From NCBI GenBank assembly GCA_031002005.1, contig CM061918.1:62964531-63028530 (forward strand): a DNA stretch of 64,000 bases, written 5' to 3'. The translations under genes were made by a program, and so were the position numbers. Each line of letters begins with the position of its first letter. Within the stretch, counting starts at the first letter, position 1. The notes beneath the pieces are model-generated. The model was not told where the DNA came from and ran no database searches. It saw only the letters and a program-made list of their open reading frames with translations. Source of the stretch: Vandiemenella viatica. Taxonomy: Eukaryota; Arthropoda; Insecta; Orthoptera; Morabidae. This document shows positions 45,055 through 56,672 of this stretch, in pieces.

Positions 45055-45140
45055 TCTAATACTGCAAAAGTTTGGGTGTGAAGGGAAATTGCCACAGGAT
45101 AGTGTGCTCCATTGCGGTTAAAATTAAATTAAAGTTTTAT
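45055..45140 (+). mobile_element. CR1/L2-like LINE 3' tail, solo
   Basis: Tail signature AAATTGCCACAGGATAGTGT, GCTCCATTGCGG and TTAAAATTAAATTAAAG. The hairpin is weakened by substitutions in one arm. Confidence 0.6.
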
Positions 45141-45144
45141 GGTC

Positions 45145-45691
45145 CATACCCAAGAAGTTAATGTAATCAACTGGTTCTGCGCGTAATATTTCTCATAAAA
45201 TTTTCTTGGGTGTAATTTTATCTTAATTTTACCGTTCTATAGACCTAAACCAATGTCTGTGCTCTTTTTCTTGATACACTGTGCTTGAATCAACACCAAG
45301 AAGGCTTTATCTTTATTGCGGCACGCGTCACATATCGATAAGGAAACTACAAACAAGTTCGACAAATTTGTTTGATCTTTGGTTTGAGCGTTTGCGCTAT
45401 TGTTTGATTTAAAACTAATATGTAGTAAGTAAAATGTAATTTTATATCATTGTAAATTTGATTCAAAGAATGTACTGCAACGCAAATATTACATTCAGCA
45501 AAAAATCTTTGATGAGGCTTCAATGAAAGAAGCGAAACTCGCACCAGGAAATAACAGCAATTCCGTGGCTTTATACTCTTTACTTATAAAATTATGTAAC
45601 TACAACTGACACCCATAGCTCACATTATAAAATTATTATGTAACAAACGTCATCTTTCTATATACATACATAGTATCTAAACTAGAGACTA

Positions 45692-45725
<34 letters not shown>

Positions 45726-47520
45726 AATGTCGAAAACGTGTCAGCAATTTTATATGTCTTTTCTTGTAAATTGTAAACCAGGAAGACTACATTTTGTTTT
45801 GATGTCACCAGGATTCTGTAGACAAATTTTTTCTTATGACACTCAGTATAGAAATTTCTCTATCAGTATACTCCTCAAGCAATAATTACTGTTTTCGCAA
45901 CTATTAAATAAGAAGTTAACGCTCCAACGTCCAGCCAGCAAAGTCATCGTCAACGAATTGTTCTGGTGAGTCAGCATGCAAGTGTCACCAGAACGAATCT
46001 CAACCTCGATTTAAGTTTTTATTAGCCCTTATAGTGACCCTACCCTTGGAAAAGCTACCATGAGCAGTCACCAACATTTTTTGCTGAAGCTTCATGGTTC
46101 GATTTCATATCGAATTGTATGTTTCCTTAAGTTAGGGTGCCACGAGGGATGAAAATTGAATATCTGTCGACTAAGAGTCTTTCGGCCATTAATTTTATAA
46201 ATGTAATTACACTTAGGAGTCGCCGGGTTGAGTTTTTGAGAAGAGCACGGGGTGTTTTAATTTATTATGTTAGTACTGCAATTTCTGAGCTGCGAAGAAC
46301 CTATAAAAGTAGGCCTACTCTTCCGTTCAGCATGATACACAACACTTTACAAGAACTGCCAGGTTGACATAAAATGGCGAGGTATTTAATAATCAGTTCA
46401 TACAGCGTTATTTCTAAATTATTTATTGTCTCTACGTGTATAAATCTATAAACGGGCAGTGTCTATCTGCCCCTTTGTTACTGCATCACTCATGTAAAAC
46501 TATCCAAATAATTTGGATGGGGTTTTATCATTAAAGGAGCCACAGATCACACTGCATCTGAGATTAACAATTCTTTCAAAGCATAAAAAAGATACACACC
46601 AAAGATCACATTATAATACAAATAAACACAACAATCTTTGGATTCTATTATTATTGATTTTAACTACCTATGTAATTTCGTTTATCTGCTTCTTCAGTTT
46701 ACTGAAATATAGCATGGAAAACGTAAATCAAACAACTACAACAAAGATTTAAAAAATTGTAATATTGTAAAGGCTTCCACGACTGCATTACTTACCTCAG
46801 ATAGAATCCTAACCAAAGTTTCTGCTTAGTGCCAATAGCAAAACGAAGGCATTTATGTAAATTATACCTTTTCGTATTCACGTGTCCAATATACACGTTG
46901 TTTTATGGACATTCGATTGGTTAGTATTACGTTATGTTACGTTCTTCGTAAGAATAATATTTAGTATTACATTTCCTCCTCGTACTAAAGTGACTTATTT
47001 TCATGTAACTTTATGAGAATTTGATTAGTTAATTTCTTAGTTTTACTAAATTGTATTAAAAGATACAGAAAATGAAAATCATAAGTTTCTGATAGCTGGA
47101 GGAACACCATAAAATAGAAAGTTGCTAACACAAACGAAACTTCTTATATGACATTAAGGATTTTCCCCCCCTGTAAGTCCACTTGAGTAAAGCAGTGAGC
47201 AACCGATAGTTTTGTCGTAAAATTGTAATTTAATGAAAGACATTTCAGTTCTACATAAACTTCTACGACTTTGGAAATCCGCTCGCCGAAAAGTTAGAGA
47301 AAATGTGATAGTGGGAAAGCCCCAAGCGTGGGTTATCATAGTGCATGTACGAAGGTTTTGGACTGCCTGAACTCGCTTCTTGATTAAAAAATTATTGAAT
47401 TTGCTAGACACTGTGTAATTAGTCAGCTTCCTAATTAAGGATTTCTTCCCGAGACAGATGATCGGAAGAATTTCTATCGTATTCCCACCCTCATCCAAAA
47501 AGAGAAAAAACGTTATTTTC
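45145..47520. other. no gene recognised
   Basis: Inside the 14.5-kb intron. A T-run of about 30 bases ends at 45721. A minus-strand frame of 122 codons (47154-47522) has no recognisable domain. Confidence 0.4.
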
Positions 47521-47524
47521 ATAA

Positions 47525-48130
47525 TTTAACCAATTTAACTTAATTATGATGGAGCACACACTCTCTCGTCCACTTTCGCATTTAGCGAATTTTTATTTTA
47601 AATTCTTTCAGTGTTTTTGGTAAATTTATTCCAGTCCCTGACTTCATTACCAACAAAAGAAAATTTTCCCGTTCTCTTAATTCTCTTAGTTAATTTGTAG
47701 CCATGATCATCTCTTCTCTACCATGTGCTACTAACTTTTCTACCCATATCCATTCAGCTCTCATCGCCAGTCTATGCTTATACACTCCCAACACTCTATT
47801 CACCATCTTCATATCTCCAATGACTATCTAGTGCCTCCTTTATCAAATTACTTATTAATTGTGCTTTATCGTAAACAAATCCAACTGACTTCCGTTGTAC
47901 CCTTTCCAATTCCTTCCTTGTGGGTGCCATACTACCCCATCATAATCAAGAAATGGTTTTATAACCTAATTTCTTCATTTCATCGGTATGTGCCACCACA
48001 TCCTCTCCAGTAAATGCAGAATTTTGAAATCTCTCCCCAGCACCTGTCAAATGTGTCCTGCTCAGATTAGTTTATTATCAGATGTTATGACAAGATATTT
48101 ACACTGTATGTCTTAAGCAAGCAATTTTAG
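47525..48130 (-). mobile_element. CR1/L2-like LINE, 3' part with tail
   Basis: Minus strand; tail hairpin GAGTGTGTGCTCC at about 47565-47549 followed by AATTAAGTTAAATT, then the GGTAATGAAGTCAGGGACTGG block and the RT-end segment near 47960-47890. Intronic; decayed. Confidence 0.7.
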
Positions 48131-48134
48131 GATT

Positions 48135-49085
48135 TGCTTCGAGAATGTGAGGAAACTGTTATTAAAAATATATGTATATATATATATATATTAGGCGTGT
48201 CGTGAAGCATCCAAATTGCTTACATCGTCATTTTACGATTGAAGAAATGATAATTTTTGACAAGGTAACAACCAAATAATTTTCCATAAACAACGCTGTA
48301 GTTCATCAAGTAAAAGTCTCGCCTTTTGTTCAACCTACAGGCATGTACCTTAAACAATAATTAAGAGATAACCAACTTTGTTTCTATAGTGGCATAGCCG
48401 GTCTCGGGAATTCTGCTATCAGCAGGAGAATGTTTGCCGATCACCTTGGTATCCCGGAAAAAATATATACATATATATATTTCGGTTGTTTTCGATGCTT
48501 TTCCCAGTACACATATGTATAGATGTTGTTCGCGTTGCGCATTACGGTAAAAGAGGCAAGGGATGGAGTTCGTTACCACTCTATTTAGGCCTGTTCTTCC
48601 GAAATACATTAACAACTTTAACATCCCTATCCCTCTGACGAATCACAGTGTATTGTGCCGTATGCCCTCACTCCATTTTACATTAATGAGAGGCTTTGCG
48701 CAGTTTGGTGATTGGGAAGTGTGCGCCATTACCCTGCTGGCTAAGAGTTGGACCGTGAAAATTTCGGCAACTAGCTGAACTATTGTTGAGTTGCCGACCT
48801 TCAGACATTGCTACTGGGCCTTTATTACTTCAGTCATGAAGCACATTGCCTGTCTTAATATCATATAACTGTCTTTATGGTGCGGTACTTAATTTATTAC
48901 GACCAGTGGCATTGTGAGAGAAAGTGCCGGGAAGTGCTAGGAAGAAATAGAGCGTACCAACAAGTCAGCATCAGAAAAAGACCCAGAAAATCACTTCCGA
49001 ACATCTCTTCTGAATGTCTTATCGAAATCTTCAGCGTAATCCCGAAGCGTAAGAACGATTACTTTTGCTTCACAACTATTCGACG
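48135..49085. other. no gene recognised
   Basis: A (TA)n microsatellite at about 48172-48191 and another TATATA stretch near 48465-48480. No supportable ORF. Confidence 0.4.
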
Positions 49086-49086
49086 T

Positions 49087-49165
49087 CAAAGTCATCAGGG
49101 GCGGGAAAGGATTGGAAACAAAGAACGGGAAGGAATATGGCCATGGCATATTGAAGGAACTGAGA
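49087..49165 (-). mobile_element. SINE fragment
   Basis: Body-and-tail piece only (GTCATCAGGGGCGGGAAAGG, GGAAGGAATATGGCCATGGC); head missing. Confidence 0.55.
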
Positions 49166-49307
49166 TCATCGTGTAAGACTGGAGAGTTACTGAATATGGA
49201 ATTCGTTTGAATAATTTGATTAGTGGTTAGTCGCATCGTGTACCACTACCGGAGAGACATTCAAGAAAACATTCCACGCAGGTGATAGTAACCGAAAGTT
49301 TTTTACT

Positions 49308-49535
49308 TATGGCTTAAAGCCTCGTCGACAGCGAGGTATTAGAGACGGGTGGGACTGGGGACAAGGAACGGGAAGGAATTCGTCCATGGCCTTTGAATGA
49401 AGCATCCTGGCATTCACCTGGAGCGATTTGGGGAAACTATGGAAAACCCAAATCTGGATGCCCGGACGGGGATTCGAACCGGCGTCCTTCCGAATTCGAG
49501 GCCAGTACGTTAATGGCTCACCCACCACGTTCGGT
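49308..49535 (-). mobile_element. tRNA-derived SINE, nearly complete
   Basis: Contains the tail block (CCTCGTCGACAGCGAGG, 49320-49336), full body and tRNA-like head (to about 49535). One of the most complete copies. Confidence 0.8.
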
Positions 49536-49544
49536 AACAGAAAG

Positions 49545-49760
49545 TGAAGACACAACGAGTAGGAACAATGTTAACGAGACGACAGGAGACATCAAAGTGG
49601 AAGGATTTTCGACAAGGCCTTTAGAAAGAATCAAATCGCCATTCGCCGGGACAGATTTCTTCAAACCGTGTGAAACAAATCTGGATGACCGAATCGAGGA
49701 TCGAGCTCGCGTCTTCCCAATTGCGAGATCTTAAAGTTATTGCTCACACACTAGATGGGG
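49545..49760 (-). mobile_element. diverged SINE-like copy
   Basis: Directly follows the previous copy; shows a spaced version of the family (GCCATTCGCCGGGAC, CAAATCTGGATGACCG, GCGTCTTCCCAATTGCGAG). Confidence 0.5.
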
Positions 49761-50093
49761 TCTCCATACCACTTGTAACCATAAACGGTTGGTGTAATTT
49801 TTGTTTGTTGAATACGCATAGTATTTAAAATTATATTTCACGACTTTTTCGTCGACGAAATTCTCTCTCTTCCTGCCCTCATCCAGTCTCTCCCCGTCGT
49901 ACCTATCTCATTAACTCTCAACATCTAAGTCATCCGAGGAAATGATAATGGAAACATCAGATAAAAATTCAAACTGTCTACCAGTAATGTTATGGTAAAC
50001 TAAAATTGAAAAATAAGAATATATTCTACTGGAAAAAAGTACCAACCATGCCCCCCTCCTTGGCCCCTCCCAGCCACCCGCGAGACCCTAGAG

Positions 50094-50360
50094 CAGTGGT
50101 TCCCAATTTCCTTTTAGCCACGGAACCCCAATTGATCAAACATCTTTTGGAGGATCCCCATTTTTATAAATGTAAGCTGAAAAACAAGTCTCGCATCGGT
50201 AAGTCATCACAAACGGAAGCAGAACCATGATACCCTTCTCACGGCGCGGTTATGACTCTTTTCAATGAACATTTTACTTAATTTTCGGACGGAACACGGA
50301 ACCCTTATGACCCTTCCACGGAACTACAGGGTTCCGCGGAACACCATTTGGGAACCACTG
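50094..50360. mobile_element. hAT-like MITE, 267 bp
   Basis: CAGTGGTTCCCAATTTCC at the left; inverted CAGTGGTTCCCAAATGG at the right. Octamers CCCTAGAG (50086-50093) and TTCTAGAG (50361-50368) match 6 of 8. Classic hAT terminus. Confidence 0.8.
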
Positions 50361-50499
50361 TTCTAGAGCATCTTTCTGTGGAGAAGTGTTATTGTACAAA
50401 TGTATGTTGAGAGTATTGCACTGTTCATGTTGTGCACGAGTTTGCCATGTTTAACTTTCATATCAGATGGACAAATCACCGTTAGCAGTGTGTTTTGCC

Positions 50500-51060
50500 C
50501 TCACTCCAGACGCACTGCAGAATGGTTTTGGATCTAACCCAGGCCATCGATAGACAATATGATGATTAGGAATTACGCTCCATCACCTCTCCAGCCTTCC
50601 TGCCCACCTACATAATGGTGAAAATTCCTTTCACCACCGAGACTCAAGGTATTCAACATGGAAATTTAGTGACATGCTTCTCCAAATAACTTCAACACAA
50701 ATGAAGCAAGGCACGATGAGTAGAGCAATTCCAATTCTGACAAACAAGCACTGATCCAAGACCCCATACAGCCTCCTAGATTCAACCTGGACGACGCTGA
50801 ACCATGTGAGAACAGACCACGGTAGATGCAACTACTGGATGCAAAAGTGACTGTTGAAACCACCAACAAAGTATCCACCACACCACCCTGCAACGCCCTC
50901 TTAGGATATCCAGGAGCTTCATGAAACAGCTACAGAGGTAACTGAATGGCTGCAATCTCTCGACACCAATTAGTAGAAACCTCTGTCTTACGCCATCTTT
51001 TTTAATTCAATACTATTACTGCCTTAATATCCTTGTGCCATACGAAATAAAATTAAAATA
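50500..51060 (+). mobile_element. Jockey-like LINE 3' end
   Basis: Reads HVRTDHGRCNYWMQK at 50801-50845 (the C-terminal R-G-HGRC region of the group), ELHETATEVTEWLQSLDTN near 50910-50970, and ends with ATCCTTGTGCCATACGAAAT and A-rich sequence. Several stops. Confidence 0.7.
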
Positions 51061-51069
51061 AACCACTGA

Positions 51070-51750
51070 GACATGAAACTTGCCGATCACTCGGCCTTAA
51101 CCCCTAAACGTTTAAGTTGAAGTCACAAACTGAACAAAGGAGAAATGAAGTAGTTATTTGGTATTAATTTCCTTTGCTCATAAATAACGAGAAATCTTAT
51201 TAAGGAACTTCTACGAACATCCAGACGAAATTTGATTGTCATTTCACCTCAAATTTATTGGGCTCAGCTTATAGAGTATAGGTAGAATTTTAATGAGCAT
51301 TGAAGTAATATAAGAACTTTCTAGAATCTGTATCGAAGTTATGGCTCACACTCTGAAAATTTGGAATAATTTTTTTAGGTGCCCTTGCTGACTGATAAAT
51401 TTATTTCAGTGAGGCAAAGAAAGTAAAAAGGACTTCAAAGGTATTGTGTGTATGGCTTACTGTAGTTGATGCATCAGAACAAAGGACGAAGACAACAACT
51501 TCCAGGAGGAGAGGAAGTGGCAGATAAAACAAACGGGAAGCTGATACTAGGAACATGAAGTCAGCATCCTACAGACAACGGAAAATTGTCTTACATCTTC
51601 CGCTAAGTGGTATCGCTTATTGGATGTTAAACACTCTACTGGACTGAGAAACTAGGGTGGGCGTTCAAGTATAAATTTGGCGCCCGACAGAAGAAAGAGG
51701 AACAGTTAGATTAGGGAAGACTTACAGAACAAAGGAGAGCGACTGGAAGA
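51070..51750. other. no gene recognised
   Basis: Nothing supportable seen. Confidence 0.4.
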
Positions 51751-51757
51751 CTTTGTA

Positions 51758-51963
51758 TCACGCTTTATGGCTCATCGTCGTCGAGGTCCTTAGCGTTAGG
51801 AGAGGAAAGAGACAAACAGGAAGAGATTCGGCAAGAGCATTTTGAAGGAACCATCCTGCAGGAAATTATATAAAACCAAAATCTGGACGACCGCAAGTGG
51901 ATTTGAACCCGCACCCTCCCGAATGCTAGGTGCGAGCGTTATCATTCAAACACCAGGCTCGGT
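51758..51963 (-). mobile_element. diverged tRNA-derived SINE
   Basis: Tail block (TCGTCGTCGAGGTCC), shortened body, and a tRNA-like head (complement of GTGGATTTGAACCC at about 51898, ending near 51963). Confidence 0.65.
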
Positions 51964-52414
51964 AAGACAGAAAAGAAATGTATGAAGACATAAATGGATG
52001 GATCCATGCCGTAAAAAGTGTTACTCACCTTAGACCACTGGAACTATATTAAAACGGCAGTGAAAAGAAACAGACATCGGATGTTCTTAGCATTATCAAA
52101 TGCGAGAGAACGAAGTTATCTGAATCGTTCAATTAAGAACCAAGCGTCAGTTAAAACGTTTTCTTTATTAAACTTTTTACCAAAAAACATTACAAAGTTA
52201 GCAAAAACTTAACAAGAATAAACGGCACTATTTAAAAAACATCGACATCCGAAAGATTATGCGGGTCTTGTATAGTGCAGGAGACTGAAAAATGACAATA
52301 TGGAAATGAATTTTTCAATTAATAATTACAACTCAAATCTGAACACCTGGAGTATATCACTGAACGTATGCCAACCAGGGCTGCAGTTAGGGGCACCTTA
52401 TAGAGACGAAGATG

Positions 52415-52580
52415 GCGGAGTAATATGAGACCCATATCATGGGTATCCAATACAGAAGTTAGCAGGGGTGCAGAGATCTGTTTGTGAAAACACAATTATT
52501 TACTTATATGACAAAGGAGCTGTTTGGAATAATTGGAAGACAGGAGTCGGGTAAAGAGTGTGCTGGGAGAGTATACCATA
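52415..52580 (+). mobile_element. CR1/L2-like LINE fragment
   Basis: Matches the RT-end block of the family: ATGAGACCCATATCATGGGT, ATCCAATACAGAAGTT, then GGAATAATTGGAAGACAGG. Short and decayed. Confidence 0.6.
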
Positions 52581-52602
52581 TCGTACGGAGTCGCCCTCAG
52601 CA

Positions 52603-52808
52603 TTTTTTTTTTAATAACTGCTTTACGTCTCTCAACAGCGAGGTCTTTAGAGACGGGGAAGGATGGGGGGAAGGATGGGGGCAAGGAATGGGAAGGAATT
52701 CGGCCATGGCATTTTTAAGGAAGCATCCCGGCATTTGCCTGGAGTGATTTGGGAAACCATGGAAAACCTAAATCTGGATGCCCGGACGGGGATTCGAACC
52801 GCCGTCCA
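52603..52808 (-). mobile_element. tRNA-derived SINE, head truncated
   Basis: T-run (complement of an A-tail) at 52603-52612, tail block, body with a duplicated GGAAGGATGGGGG segment (52657-52681), and half of the tRNA-like head. It stops just before the hAT element. Confidence 0.8.
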
Positions 52809-52820
52809 GGCCTCAGCAGA

Positions 52821-54380
52821 CAGTGCTGCCATTTCTACATTTTTGCCCGTAAATCTACGGATTTTTATGAAGAGTTAGGATTTTGTTAAAAACATCTACG
52901 GATTTTTGATACTTTTTGTCATTTGTTGATTTTTCCTTATATTGGTGTTTAGTTAAAGTTTGATCGTATAGTGTTAATGAGTTACAGAATTGTCAGTAAC
53001 TGTGAATCGTTTTCTTGCAACCGCTCGTGTGAACCAACGATTGAAATAAAACTCATATTTTGTTTGATTACAGACTTTGTAGATCTTAAAGGCCTTAATA
53101 CAGAACTATCGGCGCGCTCTGTATGCACGGTAACACGGTCCTTGGCACGGCTTACCAAGCAGTGGCTTCCGAGAAAGCCTAACTAATATCCGAGAATCAA
53201 AGGGGTCTCCGTTTTTAAAATTTCCTGTTACAGGAAATTTATTGTCAACAAAGAAAATGTATGGTCACTTGGGAAAAATAAAAAATCTACTAGGCATAGC
53301 AGCAGCACTTAATTTTGACTCTCTTCAATAATTACCGTATCAGTCTTTCACTTGAAGCCCAACCCTGGAAAAACACAGGTCTGTGCATTCCATCTGAGAA
53401 ACAGAGAAGCCAGAAGGAAGTTGAACATCAACTGGAGGGGGCAACAACTACTACATTGCGATACTCCAACATATCTAGGAGTAAAGCTTGATCGATCTCT
53501 CACATTCAAAACCCATTGTGAGGATCTGAAACTTAAAGTATCTGCCCGGAACAACATCATCCGGAAACTTACAAGTACCTCCTAGGGAGCACATCCAAAT
53601 GTGCTTCGTACATCTGCCCTAGCACTTAGTTTCTCTGCAGCAGAATACTCAGCACCAGTTTGGCAAAAATCTGCACATGCTAAGCAGGTTCATATAGCAT
53701 TGAATGATACTGGTCGCATTGTAACAGATTGCCTAAAACCAACTCCTATTAGTAAAATATACCAAATCAGCTGCAGAGAGGGAGAAGAGGAAACAGGAAA
53801 CAGACCCCAGACACGCTTTGTTTGGACACGAACCTCAACCCACAAGGCTGAAGTCAAGGAAGAGCTTCGTACAATAACATCTTCTACTGGAGCACGCCGT
53901 CTACAACTATGGCGAAATTCGTTGCCTGAAGAACAGTGGAGGAACATCAAAGAGGCACCGGGGTGTAATCAGCCATATGCTATATGGAAGGCTCTAAACA
54001 GATTAAGAACTGAAGTGTCCCGATGTAGATATAATATTAAAAAATGGGGGTACACTAATGACAACGATCTATGTGAATGTGGTGAGCTTCAGAACCCACA
54101 ACATCTTCTGATATGCAGGAATCTCCCTGAAACCTGCAATATCGACGACCTTTATAGGGCAAACGAGAAGGCCATCAATATTGCGGAATTCTGGTCACAT
54201 TCCATTTAAATTTGTTTATAGTTTAATATTAATTAATTAATGTTATTTTTTTAACTTGTAATGTTATGTCCTGGACACGAGAAATAAATAAATTAGCGAG
54301 TCTCCAGATTTTTGTACCAAACCTACGGAAATTTTAGCGGCCATCTACGGATATTCAAGGCCACAAGGCTGGCAGCACTG
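52821..54380. mobile_element. hAT-like element, 1560 bp, with nested LINE
   Basis: Begins CAGTGCTGCCATTTCTAC and ends with inverted CAGTGCTGCCAGCC. The octamer TCAGCAGA is exactly duplicated at 52813-52820 and 54381-54388. CTACGGA-type subterminal repeats occur near both ends (52855, 52900; 54326, 54346). No hAT transposase recognised; the interior is mostly a LINE. Confidence 0.9.
53345..54300 (+). pseudogene. Jockey-like LINE RT C-terminus, one nonsense codon
   Basis: From about 53352 to 54209 one reading frame is open except for a single TAG (53583-53585). It encodes the reverse-transcriptase end (MKPNPGKTQVCAFHL, TPTYLGVKLDRSLTF), the thumb-like region (ALALSFSAAEYSAPVW) and the C-terminal Cys/His cluster (LCECGELQNPQHLLIC near residues 155-170 of the second part). 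In this family the stop position is where other copies read tryptophan, so a single G-to-A change explains it. The 5' part with endonuclease and RT core is missing. It ends in AAATAAATAAATTA. It lies wholly inside the hAT element. Confidence 0.85.
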
Positions 54381-54388
54381 TCAGCAGA

Positions 54389-55088
54389 GCCGAATTAAAA
54401 TCGCGCGGGGCCCGTAGCAAATATGAAGAAGGGGCCTTAGTTTTCGCCGTCCGGTGCAGTGGTAGAGGTAAAAAAAATGTCGGGCCTGACGGGGAGGCCC
54501 TGAGAACCCTAGGCGCGGGGCCCCCAGAAGGCAAGGTGCTCCCAGAACGAACGAACTCTTGCTATGTGGGTAATCCGGTACTGGCCCTCAGACACATTTG
54601 TATGGGCCACGGCTACGGACGACATTATTGTTGTACAGTTAGAAGATGGAGACAGCAAGGAAGATCCCGCGCATAAGCAAATTTCCGCCTGCACCATATC
54701 CTCTACCCCCTCTATCGATTATCAGGAGCGTCGAAGACTTCGCGCGCGTACGTGTTTGAATGTATGGCCAATGGGTGAAAGTTTCACGACCCACGACACT
54801 GACACATTTTTTTTCGGATGTTCTATGCCGGAGTCCACATCATTGACAACGGTGACTTCCGCCTTCGCCGGATGCCCACGACCACGAGACGGCACTTGCA
54901 GGGCGATCCTCGCGGTGGGATGACGTGGGTCCTGAGAGCCGCCGCCACCTGAAGCCGCGTCCCTACGACGTCTTGTCTTGTAACGGAGACCAGACGAAGT
55001 GTAGGGATGAGCGCGAGCCACAGGTTAGCCCTCGCTACCTCGCCACCACCTCCCCGCCTGGAGTGTGAGACCGCTAGGGTTACCGCCC
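54389..55088. other. GC-rich stretch, no gene recognised
   Basis: Contains GGGGCCC-rich blocks (54408-54530) like those near 2160-2450, then overlapping ORFs on both strands (54564-54923, 54722-55021) typical of GC-rich non-coding DNA; no domain recognised. Confidence 0.35.
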
Positions 55089-55091
55089 TTA

Positions 55092-56670
55092 CACACTGGG
55101 CGGTTTTTCCCGTAGCGGAAACTCAACCGCTGCCGCCTATAAAATTTGAAGTGTTTACTCATTCAGCGGTAAAACGTCCGCTGCTATTTCAGCGGTAAGA
55201 CCTCCGCTGCTACAAAGAGCAGGTAAAAGATGACGTGGTCGAGCGTCAGTACTTTGCTTTTGATAACTTGAGTTTCATTTTGTGAAATTAGAATTTAATT
55301 TAGTTAATTTAACGTTTATTACATCGTAGTTAGGTTTTGAAATTGTTATTTTCACAGTTCAGTCGCCATAGAAATAGGAAAAGGTAAAACCAAAGGAGAA
55401 CAGAATATTTGAGGAACGATGACACCAAGTTTTTCAGTTATTTTGGGATGTTTATTTCGACAATTGCTTGTGAAACTAAAGTACGGGATCCAAAGGAGAA
55501 AAACCCAGTTGATGAATGGTATTTAACGTGTGGAAATGCTGCCAATCACCTTGAAGTAAGCAGATTCCTCATGGAACTACTATAGATAAACATTTAATTT
55601 TATATAATTCCAATCCCCTATATTTGTTTTATGTTAGGATGATAATTCCTTTAGGTGAATACGAATAGATGTACAAGAAAAGTTTGAAAAAATACACTAT
55701 ACCATATAATGGCTAATACTTACATTTATTTGTAACTAATACATATACTTCACTGTGTAATTGACTCATCACTGTTGAGTTTACTCTACATTGCTTTTAT
55801 TCTTACAAGCACAATCGAATAGTTAAACATTTTTGCTTAAGTTGTAATATGTTGAGTGTTTTAAAAATTATTACTTTACAAAAAAAAAAAAAAAAAAAAA
55901 AAAAATCGAAAGTAAATGGTGAAGATGATGGCGAATTTACTAAACAGCTTGTCTCACTGTATTCGTCAATGCTGTGTTAAAAAAAGAAAAAAAAAAAGGT
56001 CTCAAAATGTCGAGCGACATAATTTTGAATGTTGAATGTTGAAAGTGTTCCTTGGCAAATGTCTAAGATAGAAGGACACAGTTATATACTATTAAAAACC
56101 AAAATCTTTCTATATAATGTGATTCGATATTATTCAAGTTCTAGTTGAAGCCGTAAAAGTTTATGTAAATGCGTGATCAATAGTTTACTATCCAAAGGCA
56201 TTTTTCCTAATTTTCCATTTCGTCAAAATCATTCCACTTTCAAGGCACACTTCTTTCCAAGCGTTCCTGGTAGCGTCCCGATCTTTAAAAGAAACCACTG
56301 TTTTGTCTCTTAAAACTGTTCTAGCTTCCACTAACGAAATAAGAATATCATTATCTATCACCACTTAACTCATATTACGATTTTTAAATTTAAAAAATGA
56401 TAACTTTACACAGTCTGAAAACGCACAAGCGGTTAGAATCCGCCTAGTGTGCAAGCGCCCATCTGGCCACATGGGCCACTGTCTGGACAGGGGCGGTCAA
56501 ACAAGCGTCGAATGTAGTGGCAGCGCGCGGTCGTATACCTGCCATTGACGGCAGCGCTACCGCGGGTTTTCCTCTCCGCACAGTGTGTACGCTCCCATTT
56601 GATCCCTTGTGCCACTACCTGAAGGGCGGCGACGGAGATATTTCCGGCGCGGACGAAACCGCCCAGTGTG
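55092..56670. mobile_element. TIR element, about 1.6 kb, family unresolved
   Basis: Left end CACACTGGGCGGTTTTTCCC, right end inverted CACACTGGGCGGTTTCGTCC, each next to TA (55090-55091, 56671-56672). Weaker inverted similarity continues for about 50 bp. A further related terminus (GCACACTAGGCGGATTC, minus strand) lies at 56432-56450, suggesting a nested or composite element. A-run at 55880-55907. No transposase recognised. Confidence 0.6.
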
Positions 56671-56672
56671 TA

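Noticed and set aside
47154..47522. 122-codon minus-strand ORF
   Set aside because: No domain, AT-rich composition, ends where LINE sequence begins; not supportable as a gene.
54564..55021. Overlapping ORFs of 119 and 99 codons on opposite strands
   Set aside because: GC-rich stretch with no recognisable domain; likely chance.
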